Positions 13,185-13,226 of a stretch of DNA of 13,226 bases are shown one piece after another. The notes under the pieces are model-generated. The model was given only the letters and a program-made list of their open reading frames with translations, was not told the DNA's origin and did no database searches. The position numbers and the translations under genes are program-made. Within the stretch, counting starts at the first letter, position 1. The number at the start of each line of letters is the position of its first letter. The DNA is from an uncultured Lachnospiraceae bacterium (lineage in GTDB: Bacteria > Bacillota > Clostridia > Lachnospirales > Lachnospiraceae), in assembly GCA_947589175.1 (NCBI GenBank), contig CANPZR010000045.1, positions 1-13,226 of the forward strand, read 5' to 3'.

Positions 13185-13213
13185 ATTATAACGCATTTAG
13201 GGAAGTAATTCAA
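13185..13213 (-). promoter_or_regulatory. Strong sigma-A promoter for the small unknown gene
   Basis: The minus strand has TTGAAT (13208-13213), a 17-bp spacer and a perfect TATAAT (13185-13190). Transcription would start near 13178, about 33 nt before the ATG at 13144, which supports that start codon. Confidence 0.65.
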
Positions 13214-13226
13214 GCAAAGCTGGAAT

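Overview
The window looks like chromosomal core sequence from an endospore-forming, fairly GC-rich Clostridia, most likely a Lachnospiraceae-type gut anaerobe. The evidence is the sporulation genes spoIIGA, sigE and sigG, a YlmC/YmxH-family gene, a separate nrdR, AGGAGG-type ribosome binding sites and -35/-10 promoters with 17-bp spacers. The genus is inference. I see no rRNA, tRNA, CRISPR array, insertion sequence or phage gene, and no gene-free stretch over 300 bases. The longest gap, 5524-5768, is densely regulatory.

Layout. Positions 1-2975 (minus strand) hold comM, then dprA, then the start of topA, i.e. a DNA uptake/recombination pair feeding topoisomerase I. Positions 2976-5523 hold the sporulation sigma block. 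sigG runs on the plus strand and meets sigE head-on with an 8-nt gap; spoIIGA lies just upstream of sigE on the minus strand, so spoIIGA and sigE form the usual protease/pro-sigma pair. Positions 5524-5768 are a divergent control region between spoIIGA and nrdR. It has a long-spacer spoIIG-type promoter, three Spo0A-box-like sites and a 17-bp-spaced sigma-A-like promoter for nrdR. Positions 5769-6600 (plus) carry nrdR, a strong intrinsic terminator, and a YlmC/YmxH gene whose only SD-like sequence lies in that terminator. Positions 6604-13144 (minus) read, in order of transcription: a 72-aa protein of unknown function, folE, folP, a folB-folK fusion, pheA, htrA, miaB.

How the genes work together. 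SpoIIGA activates pro-sigma-E in the mother cell and sigma-G runs the late forespore programme. FolE, FolB, FolK and FolP cover most of tetrahydrofolate synthesis from GTP up to dihydropteroate. pheA, which overlaps folB-folK by 8 nt, commits chorismate to phenylalanine; chorismate is also the source of the pABA used by FolP. htrA (envelope protease) and miaB (tRNA methylthiolation) follow in the same direction.

I found no wholly new gene system. The points most worth a second look are regulatory or architectural: perfect Spo0A-box cores shared between spoIIGA and nrdR, the inverted sigG, the ylmC start signal buried in a terminator hairpin, the structured topA leader, and the small unknown protein with its own strong promoter.
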